Of a stretch of 17,127 nucleotides of DNA, positions 8,577 through 16,152 are shown piece after piece (position 1 is the first letter of the stretch; the number at the start of each line of letters is the position of its first letter). Position numbers and translations under genes: made by a program. Source of the DNA: JBLIRR01 sp049472395 (GTDB lineage: Bacteria; SZUA-182; DTGQ01; JBLIRR01); NCBI GenBank assembly GCA_049472395.1, contig JBLIRR010000071.1, positions 1 through 17,127 on the forward strand, given 5' to 3'. The notes below the pieces were generated by a model, which was not told where the DNA came from, did not search any database, and worked only from the letters and a program-made list of their open reading frames with translations.

Positions 8577-9929
8577 ATGGATACCCGTAGGGAATTTTTA
8601 AAAAAAATTATCATAGCAGGAAGCTTCATGGCCTTTGGATCTATGACTTTTGCAGAGCAGGAATTGCCCCGAAAATACACAAAAACCCCTTTTTGTAATC
8701 TTTACAGGGCTATCAATGGCACGCCAGCCATGAACCTTTGCCGGGTTATCGAACTTATGGGAGGGATTGAAAGAATCATTGGCGTTGATGATATAGTCGT
8801 TATTAAGCCAAATCTTCAATGGTGGAATCAAGGCGCCCCGAATCTTGCTACCTTGCAAGCATTTGTTGATTTGATTATGAACCGTCCGGGCGGATTCAAG
8901 GGGGAAGTGGTCATTGGTGAGAACTGCCACCGTGGATTAACTCCCTGGGTTTCACTTCAGTCAGGATGGGCTCCTCGATTTGAAAGAAATTCGGATCTGC
9001 CCAATATAGCCAATATGAATGATCTCACAGCAGACCTGAAAAATAGGTACGGCAAACGATATTCAACATGTCATTGGATTGATGTTATGGCAGGAGGCAA
9101 GCGCGTTTTCAGTCCGGTAGAGGGAGCCGGATATGTATACTGTGACGGTTCAGGGGGCGTTCCTCTGATCTCCTTTGATAATGGTAAAAAGGGGGATGGT
9201 TATCGGGCTGTTATCATGAGTTACCCAATTTTTAAGACTGATATTGGAACTATTATAGATTTTAGGAAGGGAATATGGAATAAAGGCTCCTATACTGAGC
9301 AGCCCTTTCGTTTTATTAATTTTCCCGCCCTTAATCCTCACAGCAGCTACTGCGGTGCCACGAGCGCGGTTAAAAATTATCTGGGAATAAGTGATATGAG
9401 CGGGGGGCCTGATCCTTGTAATGGAGGACGGCTTATTGGGAATTATTGTAATTTCCATTCCTTTCCATTTAACAAATGGTCTCCGGGACCTGTGCCCGGA
9501 ATGCTTGGCGCCGAGATTGGAGTATTCATGAATACTATCAGAAAGGCAGACCTGAATATTACCACAGCAGAATGGACCGGTCTTGTATCCCGCACTGAAT
9601 TGCCAGTGGCACATACACGTGCTGTGCTTGCCTGCAAAGATCCTGTGGTGTTAGACTATCATGCCACTAAATATTTACTCTATCCAAATTCAAAAATACC
9701 GATTCACAATCCTGACAATAAGAATGGATCTTTGTATCACTATTTAAAGAAATGCGCGGAAGTTACCGGCTTCGTTTTTGATGAGGAGCATGTAGCAGTA
9801 AAATCTTATGACTTTTATTCAAAGAAGCTCCAAGATGAAAGTGAGTTGGTCATCAGGAGCGATAGGCAATGGGGGCATGATTTTAAAATGTTAATGAAAT
9901 ATTTTATTATGAGATACATTAACGGATAA
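8577..9929 (+). CDS. Tat-exported DUF362 domain protein
   Basis: 450 aa. The N-terminus TRREFLKK followed by a hydrophobic stretch and 'SMTFA' is a clear twin-arginine signal (Arg4, Arg5), with cleavage likely after Ala26. The family shows in 'VVIKPNLQWW' (from about residue 74) and 'SAVKNYLGIS' with Lys266, the two conserved lysine motifs of DUF362 proteins. Tat export implies folding, perhaps with a cofactor, before transport, but I see no CxxCxxC ferredoxin cluster. Function unknown. GAGAGGG immediately before the ATG at 8577 is a close-spaced ribosome site. The gene lies 48 bp after the LamG-VanZ gene on the same strand, so a shared transcript is plausible. Nothing in the sequence ties it directly to PEP-CTERM sorting. 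Confidence 0.85.
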   Translation: MDTRREFLKKIIIAGSFMAFGSMTFAEQELPRKYTKTPFCNLYRAINGTPAMNLCRVIELMGGIERIIGVDDIVVIKPNLQWWNQGAPNLATLQAFVDLIMNRPGGFKGEVVIGENCHRGLTPWVSLQSGWAPRFERNSDLPNIANMNDLTADLKNRYGKRYSTCHWIDVMAGGKRVFSPVEGAGYVYCDGSGGVPLISFDNGKKGDGYRAVIMSYPIFKTDIGTIIDFRKGIWNKGSYTEQPFRFINFPALNPHSSYCGATSAVKNYLGISDMSGGPDPCNGGRLIGNYCNFHSFPFNKWSPGPVPGMLGAEIGVFMNTIRKADLNITTAEWTGLVSRTELPVAHTRAVLACKDPVVLDYHATKYLLYPNSKIPIHNPDNKNGSLYHYLKKCAEVTGFVFDEEHVAVKSYDFYSKKLQDESELVIRSDRQWGHDFKMLMKYFIMRYING

Positions 9930-9936
9930 CATTTTT

Positions 9937-9964
9937 TTGTTACTACTAGAATAAAATATATAAA
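9937..9964 (+). promoter_or_regulatory. Candidate sigma-70-type promoter before the YfaP-like lipoprotein gene
   Basis: TTGTTA (9937-9942), 16 bp, then TATAAA (9959-9964), in the 188-bp gap between the DUF362 gene and the lipoprotein gene, the largest gap within the + strand cluster. The -35 matches consensus at 4 of 6 positions and the region is very AT-rich, so this is only a candidate. No -24/-12 site with correct spacing was found in this gap. If real, the last two genes form a second transcription unit. Confidence 0.3.
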
Positions 9965-10117
9965 AATGATAAAATTAATTCAAATTATACTTACAAAAAG
10001 AGCTGACCTTGTGGCTATATTGATTCATAAGATATCCATAAGGGAAGTTAGGGAATAAGGATTTCATAATCAAATCTACAACACTAGTATCATCTAATTA
10101 TGGATCTAAAGGAAATA

Positions 10118-11938
10118 ATGAGAGTAAAGATTAAAAACCTACCTTATTTATTGTGGTGTTTATTCCTTTTTTTAAGCCTGGGGCTTGTCTTAATCCACAT
10201 GGGAGGATGTGGAGGCAGCGGTAGCGGTGGTGGCGGCGGCGGCACTGGCAGCGGCGAAAGTTCCATCCCCGACAAAGAGGATAATGTAATATTCGAAGAA
10301 AGTCAGGATCCCAGGTTTGTCAATGGGGAGGAAACATATGAATTTGCCCGGGTGACTAAAGCTGCGGATATGCATTATGACACAACGACTTCAGACGGAA
10401 AGATTACTTTTCCATGCACTCATTTTGATGAAAGCATTCAAGAGGTAGAGGTTGAATTGAAAGATGCTGATGGTAACCCGGTTGGCGACGCGGAAATAAT
10501 AATGATGGCGTCTGATGGTGAAATTATCTTTATGGTTCGTCCCCACTCTGATGAGTATCTTCCTGATTTTACCAGAATAAAAAAAACAGATTTTAGTAAT
10601 GGCCAGCTTAATAGATCACTCTATGAAGAACGTGCCCTTTTAGCTACTGCGGGCACAATTAATGACGAAATAGTGAAAGTGATTATAGAGGTTTCAGATT
10701 CTTATACAGGCCTAGAAGCTGGAAAAGCACTGGTACGACAAGGTGAGAATCCTCCGGATTTTAGCGAGTGGGAGCGATCTTATGCTGTAGGGTATAGTGA
10801 AGGCCAAGTGTGCAGGACAACAATGGTGGGGACACTAGATCATCTGTGTGATATATATACATTACCTTCTGCTCTCAATCATGGGATTTTCGCTAAAATA
10901 ACCAGGGTAAAAAAATTTGACAGAATATCAAGGATTCATATAATGTATTCCATAGTAATAAAAGGGGGCCAAGAAGAAGGCGCGCAAGTTACTGGAGAGA
11001 CGGCGCTTAATGAAACAGTGTGCAGTGCGTTTGCTAAAATTTTTGATTTTGAAGGTCTTGATCCTTATAAGAACTATCAGGTTAATTTTTATACGGGAGG
11101 GGCCCCGTATGGCATTGGCTCAGAATTTCCTTTTGCTCTTGAGATTATAGAGCTTGGTGTCGAAGAAACTCTTCAAATTGAGATTACAAGTCCTACTCCC
11201 GAAATGTCAATGTCTACCAGGATTATCCAATTGGAAGGGAGTGTAAGCGACCCTAATAGTGAAAATGTAATCATTAGCCATAATGGGATTGAAACACTCA
11301 TTAATGCTGACTCAGGCAGTTTTTCTAACCCACTGGTACTTGAAAGCGATCTTAATCTGATATGGGTCGGGGTGCGGAATGAGTATGGAGCTATAGTAGG
11401 CTTAGACGAGATCATGCTTACTAATGCCGCTTCGCCTTCCGCGGATGATGTGACGATAACGCTCACGTGGGATAAAAATTATACAGACCTTGATTTATAT
11501 ATAATCGAGCCCAGTGGTGAAGCAGCTTATTTTTATCATGCAAATAATGATCTGCCCATTTACTCTGACGGAACATCAACTACCCAGAGTGGCGCCTCTA
11601 TTGATATTGAAAATATTGAGGGGTATGGGCCCGAGAATTACTACATTAATTCCTCAGAGGATGACACGATTCTCGAGGGGGATTATACGATACGAGTACA
11701 TCATTACTTTGATTATTATTTTGGAGACAGAAATACACAAAGATCCGGGGAAGGCACACCCGTCAACTTTAAAGTCATAGTGATAACCGATACGAATTTT
11801 CGACGGGAATATAACGGAACGTTAAATTATTTTGACGCGGATAATTGGAAACCTTCAGATACTGGCCCCGACTGGGCGGATATTGGTCAATTCGATTTTA
11901 AGAACGATACTTGTGTTGCACGAAAAAGCAACAGATAG
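10118..11938 (+). CDS. Predicted lipoprotein with Ig-like and YfaP/DUF2135-like domains
   Basis: 606 aa from the ATG at 10118, chosen because AAGGA sits 4 bp upstream; the ATG at 10100 has no ribosome site. The signal segment ends in 'HMGGC' with Cys31 as probable lipidation site, followed by an unusual Gly/Ser-only stretch (about 32-48) that looks like a flexible tether. Residues about 350-435 resemble a small Ig-like domain ('LEGSVSD', 'NGIET', 'DSGSFSNPLVL'). From residue 444, 'VTITLTWDKNYTDLDLYIIEPSGE' followed by 'GDYTIRVHHYFDYYFGD' is the pattern of the YfaP/DUF2135 family, beta-sandwich domains of secreted proteins. Probably an outer-membrane surface protein; ligand unknown. It precedes the second prsT by 53 bp and likely shares its transcript. 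Confidence 0.78.
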   Translation: MRVKIKNLPYLLWCLFLFLSLGLVLIHMGGCGGSGSGGGGGGTGSGESSIPDKEDNVIFEESQDPRFVNGEETYEFARVTKAADMHYDTTTSDGKITFPCTHFDESIQEVEVELKDADGNPVGDAEIIMMASDGEIIFMVRPHSDEYLPDFTRIKKTDFSNGQLNRSLYEERALLATAGTINDEIVKVIIEVSDSYTGLEAGKALVRQGENPPDFSEWERSYAVGYSEGQVCRTTMVGTLDHLCDIYTLPSALNHGIFAKITRVKKFDRISRIHIMYSIVIKGGQEEGAQVTGETALNETVCSAFAKIFDFEGLDPYKNYQVNFYTGGAPYGIGSEFPFALEIIELGVEETLQIEITSPTPEMSMSTRIIQLEGSVSDPNSENVIISHNGIETLINADSGSFSNPLVLESDLNLIWVGVRNEYGAIVGLDEIMLTNAASPSADDVTITLTWDKNYTDLDLYIIEPSGEAAYFYHANNDLPIYSDGTSTTQSGASIDIENIEGYGPENYYINSSEDDTILEGDYTIRVHHYFDYYFGDRNTQRSGEGTPVNFKVIVITDTNFRREYNGTLNYFDADNWKPSDTGPDWADIGQFDFKNDTCVARKSNR

Positions 11939-11991
11939 AAACCGATGACAGGATACATTATAAAGCCTAAGAATATTTTAAGGAGGTTCTT

Positions 11992-14271
11992 ATGCACATA
12001 GAGAAAAAGAGAATAATTTTATGGCTTCTCATTGTGGCCTTTATTTTTAGCTGCAGTACCCCGGAGGTTAAGAAAGCAAAACACTTGGAGAGAGGAAATA
12101 ACTATTTCAAGGAGGAAAAATATGGGGAAGCCATCATCGAGTATATAAATGTGCTTAAAATCGATCCCCAACATGGAGAGGCTTATTATAAATTAGGCCT
12201 TTGTTATTTAAAAACCGACAAAAAAAGCGGAGCATATAAGGCATTGTCTGAAGCTGTCTCTCTGAATCCTGAAAACCTGGATGCCCAGCTTAAGTTGGGG
12301 ACTATATACTTGCTTGCTAAATCGACTGAGAAAGCCAGGGATAAAGCAGAACTGGCGCTTGCTAAGGAGCCTGAAAACCTGGAGGCCTTGAACCTTCTTG
12401 GAAGTGTCTTAATCGAGGAGGAAAAGGTCGATGAGGCTATCGAGACTTTTCAAAAGGTCCTTTGTTTAGATCCTAATAGGGAGGGAGCCTTTATTGCCTT
12501 AGGCGGACTATATACAGCTAAGAAAGATTATACTAAGGCTGAAGATTATCTAAGAAAGGCTATTAAGCTTAATCCCAAGAATATAAATGCCTATCGGACA
12601 TTGGGGAGATTTTATGTGAGCTTAAATCATCCGGATAAGGTGGAGGAGCTCTATAAAACTGCCCTGTCCAGCAAGCCCAAAAATATAGATCTACTGATTG
12701 ATCTTGGGAACTTGTATATTCTTCAAAAAAAAATGGCTTTGGCTGAGGCACAATTTGTTACCGCCACAAATGTTGATACTCAAGATAGTGGCCCATTTGT
12801 GATATTGGGAGATTTCTATGCGGGTAAAGGAGAGATGGAGAAGGCAATATCTCAATATCAAAAAGCATTAAGCCTGAAACCAAGCCTCACTGATGCAAAG
12901 TTAAAGATAAGTGAAGTGTATATGAGACAGAATAAGCTGGATGAAGCATGTAAGATTGTTGATGAGATACTGGAAGAAGAGCCGGAAAATTTTACTAGTA
13001 GGCTCGCAAAGGGGCGATTATTTATAAAAAAAGGGGAGGCAGATAAGGCTATTGCTATTTTCCAGGCCTTGGCCAAGGAAGAGCCTAAGTTAGCCGAGCC
13101 CCATTATTATTTGGGAATAGGACATTTGGCCCTGGGAAATACCCATCAGGGGCAGCTCGCATTAATAGAGGCATTAAAATATGATTCGGCATTATACGAA
13201 GCACATCTCTTCTTAGGTGATATTTATATAAAATCCCGCTCTTTTAATATGGCCTTAGAAGAGGCAAATAAGGTATTAAAGATTAGACCGGATGATATAC
13301 AGGCCCATCTTTTAGCCGGCAATGCTCATCTTTTTAAGAGAAATTGGGGTAAGGCAAAAGACGCTTTTCAGAGAATTATTACAATAAGGCCTAAGAGTCC
13401 TACAGGGTACTACCGGATGGGATTGATGCATTTATTGCGGAAGCAATATAAAGAGGCCTTGTCTGAATTTGAGAAGTCGCTTTCCTTAAATCCTCACCTT
13501 ACAGATGCCCTGGCAAATATGGTGGTTATTCATATGAGAGAAAAAAGACCTGATGCGGCCATCGCTCGCTGTGAGGAACAATTGAAAAAATCACCTGATA
13601 ATCCTTATATCCATAAACTTATGGGTCAAATCTATACCATCCAGGGGGAAGATGTAAAGGCAGAAGAACATTATAAGAAAGCCATCCAGTTAAAGCCGGA
13701 TCTTCTCTCAGCGTATATGGCCATGGGAAATCTACACCTGCGAAATAAAGACCTTGACAAGACCATGTCTGAATATAAGAAAATCATTGAAAAAAATGAC
13801 CGTTATATTCCGGCACATATGCAGCTAGGAGTACTCTATCATGTCACAGAAGATTATACCGAGGCCATAAATCATTATAAGAAGATTCTATTGATTGATC
13901 CAAAATTTGCGCCAGCAGCTAATAACCTTGCCTGGCTCTATGCTGAGGGAGAGGGAGGTGATATGAATCAAGCCTTAACATTGGCTCAAATTGCAAAGCA
14001 GCAGGACCCTGATGATCCCTATATCTCAGATACGTTAGGCTGGATTTATTATAAGATGGGATTTTTTGATAGCGCCATCCCCCTTTTCCAGGAGGCATTA
14101 AAGAAATTGCCCCAGCATCCCAGTATTCACTATCATTTAGGCATGGCTTTTTTTCAAAAAGGGGAAAAACAATTGGCCATAGAAGAATTGGAAAAAGCTC
14201 TTACTATTCAAAAGGATTTTCCCGAATCTAAAGAAGTAGAAATTGCGCTGCGAGAATTAAGCAAAGAATAA
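11992..14271 (+). CDS. prsT: PEP-CTERM system TPR-repeat lipoprotein PrsT (copy 2)
   Basis: 759 aa. A full AGGAGG at 11981-11986, 5 bp before the ATG, is the strongest ribosome site in the window. The signal peptide ends in lipobox FIFSC with Cys21 (Ser at +2). About 20 TPR units follow, and the C-terminal PrsT block is intact ('AANNLAWLYAEGEGG', 'DTLGWIYYKMG', 'IHYHLGMAFFQKGE'). Aligned by eye with the first copy it is collinear over its whole length, with many identical stretches such as 'HLERGN', 'GLCYLKT', 'NLDAQLKLGTIYLL' and 'QLKKSPDNPYIHKLMG', so it is a paralogue from duplication. It lacks adjacent prsK/prsR and is paired with the YfaP-like lipoprotein gene 53 bp upstream. It may have a specialised or redundant role. 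Confidence 0.9.
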   Translation: MHIEKKRIILWLLIVAFIFSCSTPEVKKAKHLERGNNYFKEEKYGEAIIEYINVLKIDPQHGEAYYKLGLCYLKTDKKSGAYKALSEAVSLNPENLDAQLKLGTIYLLAKSTEKARDKAELALAKEPENLEALNLLGSVLIEEEKVDEAIETFQKVLCLDPNREGAFIALGGLYTAKKDYTKAEDYLRKAIKLNPKNINAYRTLGRFYVSLNHPDKVEELYKTALSSKPKNIDLLIDLGNLYILQKKMALAEAQFVTATNVDTQDSGPFVILGDFYAGKGEMEKAISQYQKALSLKPSLTDAKLKISEVYMRQNKLDEACKIVDEILEEEPENFTSRLAKGRLFIKKGEADKAIAIFQALAKEEPKLAEPHYYLGIGHLALGNTHQGQLALIEALKYDSALYEAHLFLGDIYIKSRSFNMALEEANKVLKIRPDDIQAHLLAGNAHLFKRNWGKAKDAFQRIITIRPKSPTGYYRMGLMHLLRKQYKEALSEFEKSLSLNPHLTDALANMVVIHMREKRPDAAIARCEEQLKKSPDNPYIHKLMGQIYTIQGEDVKAEEHYKKAIQLKPDLLSAYMAMGNLHLRNKDLDKTMSEYKKIIEKNDRYIPAHMQLGVLYHVTEDYTEAINHYKKILLIDPKFAPAANNLAWLYAEGEGGDMNQALTLAQIAKQQDPDDPYISDTLGWIYYKMGFFDSAIPLFQEALKKLPQHPSIHYHLGMAFFQKGEKQLAIEELEKALTIQKDFPESKEVEIALRELSKE

Positions 14272-14377
14272 TACTCTCATTTATCAATTCTTATGAACAA
14301 GATAATACAAAAATTAAATACAAACATTCTTTCCCTCTATTGCAGCGACTGATGCAATAAAAGTGTCACATACTTGA

Positions 14378-14707
14378 ATAACTAGAAAGTTATGTGAGTA
14401 TAAGAAAGTTGAAATATTGGCAGGGAGTATATGTGTAGATCATGTGCATGTGTGTCTAAACATACCACCAAATGTAAGTGTTTCAGAGTTTATGGGATAT
14501 TTAAAAGGGAAAAGTGTATTGATGGTATTTATATAAGCATCCTGAATTCAAACGGAAAGGTAATCGGCATTTTTGGGCGACGGGATATTCTATAAATACA
14601 CTGGGTCGTATAATGAAGAAAAAATCAAAAAATAAATTAAAAAGCAGAGTGAAGTGGATATGATAGACAACAACAAAAGAGTAGTGATACCCTTTAAAGG
14701 TTTGTAA
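14378..14707 (+). pseudogene. tnpA: IS200/IS605-type tnpA (Y1 HUH transposase) remnant
   Basis: Translated in frame from 14378 this reads 'ITRKLCEYKKVEILAGSI' then 'CVDHVHVCLNIPP' (HUH histidines at 14441-14449) and 'SEFMGYLKGKSVLMVF'. The frame then shifts: from 14538 another frame reads 'HPEFKRKGNRHFWATGYS', the conserved FWA-GY core. From about 14609 the first frame resumes with 'NEEKIKK', stop, 'IKKQSEVD', ending 'IPFKGL' and TAA at 14705-14707. The position where TnpA has its catalytic Tyr (Y-x3-Q) is the TAA at 14633-14635. The first ~40 residues of a normal ~150-aa TnpA are not recognisable; an upstream in-frame TGA lies at 14375. Clearly inactive: two frameshifts plus loss of the nucleophile. 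Confidence 0.85.
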
Positions 14708-14717
14708 ATATTATTTG

Positions 14718-14812
14718 CTTGCGGAATCACGCCTTCGTATCGCAAGTAATATGCCCTTATAGGGCTAATATTAAACCGTCCGTTGAACGGGTGGTTCCGC
14801 GATTTCTTTTTT
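14718..14812 (+). mobile_element. Structured right end of the IS200-type remnant, with possible terminator
   Basis: Three foldable units follow tnpA. CTTGCG (14718-14723) pairs with CGCAAG (14741-14746). At 14747-14773, TAATAT-GCCCT, loop TAT, AGGGC, 2-nt bulge, ATATTA make an 11-bp stem. At 14774-14796, AACC...CCGTTGAACGG...GGTT forms an 11-pair hairpin with two G-T wobbles, typical of IS200-type subterminal palindromes. An alternative long-range pairing, GCGGAATCAC (14721-14730) with GTGGTTCCGC (14791-14800), is exclusive with the first and third stems. The T-rich run at 14803-14812 follows directly, so the last hairpin could also end transcription from the prsT copy 2 operon. The exact element boundary cannot be fixed by eye. 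Confidence 0.6.
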
Positions 14813-14877
14813 AAAGAGCAAATTAAAGCGAGTTATCAAAAAAAATTATAAACATTGGGAACGTCTGAATCTTGCGA

Positions 14878-14905
14878 AGAGCAGCTCAAAATAATACACT
14901 GCTCT
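14878..14905 (-). terminator. Hairpin just downstream of the PEP-CTERM gene
   Basis: AGAGCAG (14878-14884) and CTGCTCT (14899-14905) can form a 7-bp stem with a 14-nt loop, 13 bp past the PEP-CTERM stop codon. No T-tract follows on either strand, so it is not a classic intrinsic terminator; it may only protect the 3' end or separate the convergent units. Confidence 0.25.
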
Positions 14906-14918
14906 ACTGCTACTGTCC

Positions 14919-15701
14919 TCAATTATCTTCTATCTTCCCTTTTGTCTGATTTAAAAATACTGCAAATACGATTAGAGCAAAACCAAGGAAGATCATTCCG
15001 GCAGACGCTGGTTCCGGGATAAATGCAGAGCCAGAGGTTTTTGGAGAAAGCAGATCGACGTCAAATACCGTTACGTCCTCTATTACCTTTTCGGTACCAA
15101 AACTCGCAACAATCCATTTTGCCGTATCCTCAAGATCAGGAGCGTCAAATTGAACTACTCCTGTCCATATAAACCACTCGCCTGGGAAAGCATTTGCGTA
15201 TGCTTCACCAGGATCAAATTCTTCCCATCCGATTCCTGTAAGATTAATTGTCTCATTAATTGTACCAAGACTCACGGTATTAAATTCGTAGTAATTTGTA
15301 TTACCAATTTTTTCTTTAGAGAACGGAGACAATCCATCTTTTTGACTCAAAAGACTTCTTTGAGACGCAATATTATCAAAAGAATTAAAGCCATCGAAAT
15401 CAGAGACAAGTCTAATTTCCAGATCAAGATCTGGCTGTCCACTATTATCACCATATAATATTGAAAGGGTACCATTCACTGCCCACCCTGCATCATCCTC
15501 ATTGATGGGAGTAGGAACATATTCAGCTGTAAAAAAGTCAATATAATCCCAAGCCTCTTCCATATCTCCATAATAGATTCCAGTAGGCTCTCCATATTGA
15601 TCCAAAGCCGGGGCTACTACAATTTGGGGAACTGCTCGTGCGTATAAGGGGTATAATATAAAAATCATTAAAGCAGCTATTATAAATAATTTTTTCATCA
15701 T
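14919..15701 (-). CDS. PEP-CTERM sorting-domain protein
   Basis: 260 aa. A Sec signal peptide (MMKKLFIIAALMIF...) ends in 'YARA', with cleavage likely before Val24. The body is acidic and beta-rich with no domain I recognise. The C-terminus is a PEP-CTERM signal: 'FIPEPASAG' (Pro229-Glu230-Pro231), a ~17-residue hydrophobic helix, then 'NQTKGKIEDN'. That tail is less basic and more acidic than the usual Arg-rich end. Such proteins are expected to be processed at the PEP motif by an exosortase (XrtA/EpsH type); none is in this window. Two adjacent ATGs (15701 and 15698) could start it; AAGGA at 15706-15710 lies 4 or 7 bp before them. Transcription is divergent from the right-end region, with a sigma-54 promoter about 90 bp upstream. 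Confidence 0.9.
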   Translation of the reverse strand: MMKKLFIIAALMIFILYPLYARAVPQIVVAPALDQYGEPTGIYYGDMEEAWDYIDFFTAEYVPTPINEDDAGWAVNGTLSILYGDNSGQPDLDLEIRLVSDFDGFNSFDNIASQRSLLSQKDGLSPFSKEKIGNTNYYEFNTVSLGTINETINLTGIGWEEFDPGEAYANAFPGEWFIWTGVVQFDAPDLEDTAKWIVASFGTEKVIEDVTVFDVDLLSPKTSGSAFIPEPASAGMIFLGFALIVFAVFLNQTKGKIEDN

Positions 15702-15766
15702 ATTTTCCTTTCCATTTTTTATATTATTATATTCTATTATAAACAGATTTTAAAATAAATATTTCA

Positions 15767-15784
15767 TTTTAGTAATTACTAAAA
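15767..15784. promoter_or_regulatory. Perfect 18-bp palindrome at the predicted start site of the PEP-CTERM gene
   Basis: TTTTAGTAATTACTAAAA is a perfect palindrome. With the -12 GC at 15792-15793, transcription should begin near 15780, so the palindrome would cover roughly -4 to +14. That position suits a repressor operator or a small 5' hairpin. AT-rich composition makes chance palindromes more likely. Confidence 0.4.
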
Positions 15785-15790
15785 CACTAA

Positions 15791-15806
15791 AGCAAAAGCC
15801 ATGCCA
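15791..15806 (-). promoter_or_regulatory. Sigma-54 (-24/-12) promoter of the PEP-CTERM gene
   Basis: On the - strand the sequence reads TGGCATGGCTTTTGCT. It matches the consensus TGGCAC-G-N4-TTGC with one change in the -24 box, and the invariant GG and GC are exactly 10 bp apart. The -12 box lies 90 bp from the ATG, leaving a leader of about 80 nt. It is the only site with both boxes and correct spacing that I found next to a gene start. It fits control by PrsR, encoded 8.5 kb away. Confidence 0.85.
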
Positions 15807-15910
15807 ACCATGCATCATCGCATCAATTCCATTTCTGTGTCTATAACCTATTGATTTGTATAATGCAGGATTTGCCTTTTAAAATTTGGATACTCGCTGT
15901 ATGAAGGGTG

Positions 15911-15928
15911 GTCGTAAGAAATTTCGAC
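15911..15928. promoter_or_regulatory. Inverted repeat, candidate PrsR upstream activating site
   Basis: GTCGTAAGAAATTTCGAC is an imperfect inverted repeat (GTCG...CGAC with flanking A/T matches), 105 bp upstream of the -24 box, the usual distance for an NtrC-type enhancer. A similar half-site, ATTTCCGACA, is at 16031-16040 (compare ATTTCGACA at 15921-15929). Binding is inferred only from position and symmetry. Confidence 0.35.
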
Positions 15929-16152
15929 AAATATTCATTAGCGCATTATGATATTATCAAAAATAAAAGAGAATAATATAAAAGAAACAATCAGTTAATG
16001 GAGTAAATACCATTTTCGATAACTGTAATGATTTCCGACATAAGGATTAAGGATTAAAGATACGAGGGAAATAGTGCAACAGCAAAAAATTTAATCCTGG
16101 ACACTTCGAAAGCTCTTCCTTAAAACGACAAGCTTGCGATAAGGTTTTCTAT

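Noticed and set aside
9072..9089. TGGCAGGAGGCAAGCG, a -24/-12-like string with 10-bp spacing
   Set aside because: The -12 box (AAGCG) is poor and the site is inside the DUF362 coding region, far from any start.
9150..9614. 154-codon open frame on the - strand opposite the DUF362 gene
   Set aside because: Antisense to a well-supported gene containing the SAVKNYLG motif; no domain or ribosome site.
10009..10027. TGGCTATATTGATTC upstream of the YfaP-like lipoprotein gene as a sigma-54 promoter
   Set aside because: The -12 position reads TC instead of GC.
14339..14358. ATTGCA...TGCAAT inverted repeat as left-end hairpin of the IS200 remnant
   Set aside because: Short stem with an 8-nt loop, and no match to the right-end hairpin; position is plausible but support is too thin to list.
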